Below, in pieces: positions 60,986-64,000 of a DNA stretch of 64,000 nt; position 1 is the stretch's first letter, and the number at the start of each line of letters is the position of its first letter. Location: NCBI GenBank assembly GCA_022113835.1, contig JAILWY010000001.1, positions 6,758,001-6,822,000 on the forward strand. Direction: 5' to 3'. The stretch is from Atopsyche davidsoni (Eukaryota > Arthropoda > Insecta > Trichoptera > Hydrobiosidae). The notes below the pieces were generated by a model, which had not been told where the DNA came from, did no database searches, and worked only from the letters and a program-made list of their open reading frames with translations. Both the position numbers and the translations under genes were made by a program.

Positions 60986-63830
60986 CAACAATCTATACTC
61001 CGCGATTAATTACTGATAGTTTACGTTAGATGTCTTTTCAACCTTTTTTTATTAATATATATTTAAATACAATGAACAATCATGTAACATATTCAATGAA
61101 CAATAGCAACTTAAACTCCCTGGCGAATTCACAGTCCAACATTAACTAAATAAAATTCACACTCATTTATATAATATCTAAAGCGTCTGTACTTTATGAT
61201 TTTTAATAAACATACAATTTCTGTATTATTTACTGCGAAATAGTTATATCACAAGATTTTTTTAAATATCAAATAAAACTTTGTATCATGTTTAGGTTTG
61301 TTAATTTTAATGTTTAAGAATCCATAATCATTAAATATCCGGGTCTCAATAACAGAATATTGTATGATTACGAAGTAATTTATATTGATAAGGTGATTAC
61401 CTCCCCGCCTGCTTTTTTTGCCGCTGCCAGCTTTATACAACGGCAGTTTAAATTCTTCAGAGGCAATTCGTCCAGTTTCGAGCATGTTAAGTTGTAATTT
61501 GCTTCTTTCGGTAATTTGTTATATTCGATTTTGTAACCAGATAAATCGTACGAATCGACATTCGAGGAGAAAAATTACACAAATACTCTTTGAAATCTTC
61601 ATTTTGACTATAAATGTTAAAAGAAACCAATCACATATTTAATTTTGTTTTTCGTACATTTTAAAAAAGCTTTTTGCAAAGCTAAACGAACGTGTTTTTT
61701 ATGTTTCTTTTAAATTATAGTACAATTTAAATGCATTTAAATCAGAATTTTGCTGTTGACTTTCAAGTGTAGGACAAAATAATAGTAGAGTCAGTACCTC
61801 AAGAGGAGCATGTGCATATTTCCCTCTGGACCAGACTGGCTATAGGAATAACGAGATGAATTTATATATCCAAAGAGGTTTCAACAAGAAACGAGACGAC
61901 TGACAGTTAACTTAGTGCCTCTCAAAGAAGTGCATCGCAACAATGTAATTGGTTTTGTATCAAAATGTGCAACTTTATTATTGTTTGTTGGAAAGCTTAT
62001 TCCGTTCTCGCTACTATTTCATATATTTATTTGATAAAACATATATGTGCAACTACAATATATAGCAATTATAATTAAATAGAAAAATTTTTATAGTGCA
62101 AAACACTTATTTTAAATTAAATCAAAGAAAAATGACTGCAGCGTAAGAAGTGGCTTTTTTAAAAAGTTTATTGTTGTTTTTTATTATGAAATATTCATTT
62201 CCTTCACATTTAAAATAAATATTTATTTACAAAATTATGATTTATATGAAAAGTGGATTACTTTGTGAAGATTTTAAAAAATAATAATAAAAAATCAAAT
62301 GTAGTTATTATAATTAAAAAAGCAGCTTTGATAAAAAATGTAATGACACAGATTTTTTTTATTATATTGATATGTTTATATGATATATATATGTATTATA
62401 TAATATAATTTATCTGACTCGTAGGGTCAATCTTGTCCCAAAAGCTACCATCAATAAAGCTTCACATTTTCAGTGACTGCTACGGGTGAGGGGGTAGAAC
62501 TTTCCAAGGGTGCATTTTGACGTGAAGGGGGGGGGCGCAAGTTCCGTCCCCCGGGGGCGCTTAGCGCCGACTCCGGCTCTGGCGGCTACGACAAGCGGGA
62601 AGGAACCAGAAAAAAGAAATATATGAGTTTCTAGTCAAAGACGAATTGGGTAAATTGATAAAATAAATGAGCGAATTGAACCCACATTATCTGTAAATGT
62701 ATTCAATTTACATATTACGTAGCAAATTGATTGATAATTATTCATTCAAGTTAGATTAAATTCAAAATCATCTTTTAACTAAAATTGAAAAACCAAACTG
62801 CGATGGTTAAAACTAATTTATAATATTTTTCTTAACATAACATCAAAGTAATAACATTTTTTTATGTATGATGTTATTTGTTAAACAACAATATAAACAA
62901 AAGTTTTTTAATTTCTTTAAAAAATTTGCAGGATTATACCTAAAATTCGACATACGGATAAAATAAAATCATTTTTTTGTGCAGCTCGTACAAAAAAATA
63001 TATAAATTTTACAATAGCTTCTTACCGTGCTTATCAGAAATATCGTTAAATGAGTATTCCTGTAAAAATATCAACTTATATAATATCAGTTATTCTCTTA
63101 TAAAATTTATAGAAACTTAACAACTATTGAAGTATGTACTATTTTTGGCGTATTCTAATTGAGATCATTTGCAAATATATTATAGTGAAAACAACTTATA
63201 AAGATATTATATAATATTGCTTGCATAACGAAACAACAACGAGGGCTATAAATCATTAGATAGAAACTCCGGCTTTTTTATTTCTGCTAAAGCGAGGGGC
63301 CTCCAGGGCACTAACTTCAAACAAACTCTCTACGATTTCTGAAAACTTTATTTCAGTCGAATTTGCTTAAGGATAAATGTTACATACGCGTGATAGGCAT
63401 CATAATTTGATTTCAATTGCCCTGAGGGTGAGAAAACCGCGCCTGAAACGCTGGGGGCTAGTCGCATTAGCGACATCGCGTTCACAATGTCGCACTCGTC
63501 TTGTCGGAGGCGGAGAAGTCGCACTGAAATAATTCCAGCAATGACTCATAAGTTCATAGGTCAATATTTTATGCTATTCTCAATCAAAAAAGTTTTTTGT
63601 TAAAATAAAAAAATCAGTCAGAAATTGAGGTAACAAAATTTTTTGAACTAAAAAATAAATATTTTAAAGAGAAATTCGAGCTTTTATCATACATACTTTA
63701 TCTATAAGCATTATCATTTTTATATTTTAGCAATTTCATGTGTTACTTAATATATATTATAATGATAAAAGTAACTTTGTAATCTTATCTTCACATTGAG
63801 TTTATTTAAATTATTTGCATTACTAGTTTC

Positions 63831-63893
63831 GACCCAATACACTGGGTCATCATCAGATGCTTAACAAATCAGTTTATTTAAGCATCTGATGAT
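63831..63893. repeat. Two adjacent hairpins
   Basis: GACCCA (63831-63836) pairs with TGGGTC (63843-63848). Directly after it, a 16-bp arm ATCATCAGATGCTTAA (63849-63864) pairs exactly with 63878-63893. Back-to-back hairpins in 63 bases suggest the end of a mobile element or a structured RNA segment. The family was not determined. Confidence 0.6.
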
Positions 63894-64000
63894 AATTACT
63901 TAATATATTTCTTACAAGTAATAAAAATTATTGTCTGTCAATAAACGCATTCATTTTTGTTTTTTTTTTTTTGTAACTCGCAAATGTTTAATGTAGATTT

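Larger units (their letters stand above)
58511..64000. other. AT-rich spacer with few GC islands
   Basis: Islands lie at about 58915-59060, 62455-62620 and 63265-63540. The second has a nine-G run (about 62527-62535) and a CCCCCGGGGG palindrome (62548-62557). No gene is supported. Frames are 78 codons or less. Confidence 0.6.

Noticed and set aside
1..64000. Conserved insect microRNAs
   Set aside because: I looked by eye for mature sequences such as let-7, mir-10, mir-9, mir-124, mir-184 and iab-4 and saw none. A homology search would be needed to exclude others.
1..64000. CRISPR arrays, operons and bacterial promoters
   Set aside because: The window is eukaryotic in composition and repeat content. 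The tandem arrays are head-to-tail without unique spacers.

Overview
The window looks like nuclear DNA from an insect or insect-like arthropod: a strongly AT-rich background with short GC-rich islands, a Ty3/gypsy-type LTR element, a hAT-type miniature element and several families of short interspersed repeats. It contains no operon-like coding, no rRNA and no intact tRNA. The species cannot be named from sequence alone. Nearly all open frames are short and show no recognisable family, so I treat the window as a gene desert or a set of very large introns.

Layout: 1-8.2 kb is AT-rich spacer with GC-rich islands near 6.2, 7.1 and 8.0 kb and a degenerate interspersed repeat at 3.6 kb. At 8210-10973 lies a complete but internally deleted LTR retrotransposon on the minus strand: two LTRs of about 322 bp, a 4-bp ATAT target duplication, a tRNA-Leu-like primer-binding site, a polypurine tract, a gag-type ORF with an N-terminal SAP domain and two tandem-repeat arrays, and a frameshifted C-terminal integrase remnant. 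Protease, reverse transcriptase and RNase H are missing. From 11 to 46 kb, AT-rich DNA carries GC islands roughly every 1-3 kb. It also holds three copies (16.4, 33.3 and 35.2 kb) of a palindromic element with tRNA-like sequence, each with its own 9-12 bp target duplication, and a 481-bp hAT-type miniature element at 41.1 kb.

The best host coding candidate is a GC-rich plus-strand segment at 46610-46731: an ATG, about 40 codons with strong third-position GC bias, then a consensus GTGAGT splice donor. It may be the first coding exon of a gene that runs right with a large intron; a GC-rich island at 45.0-45.35 kb could be its promoter region. The remaining 17 kb would then be intron, with further islands and a second short repeat family (50.6, 57.5, 58.1 and 58.35 kb, the last two in a 250-bp tandem duplication).

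The most unusual item is the palindromic tRNA-Thr-like family. No computed search was possible. Family names rest on motifs read by eye; boundaries of repeats are to within a few bases where direct repeats define them, and approximate elsewhere.
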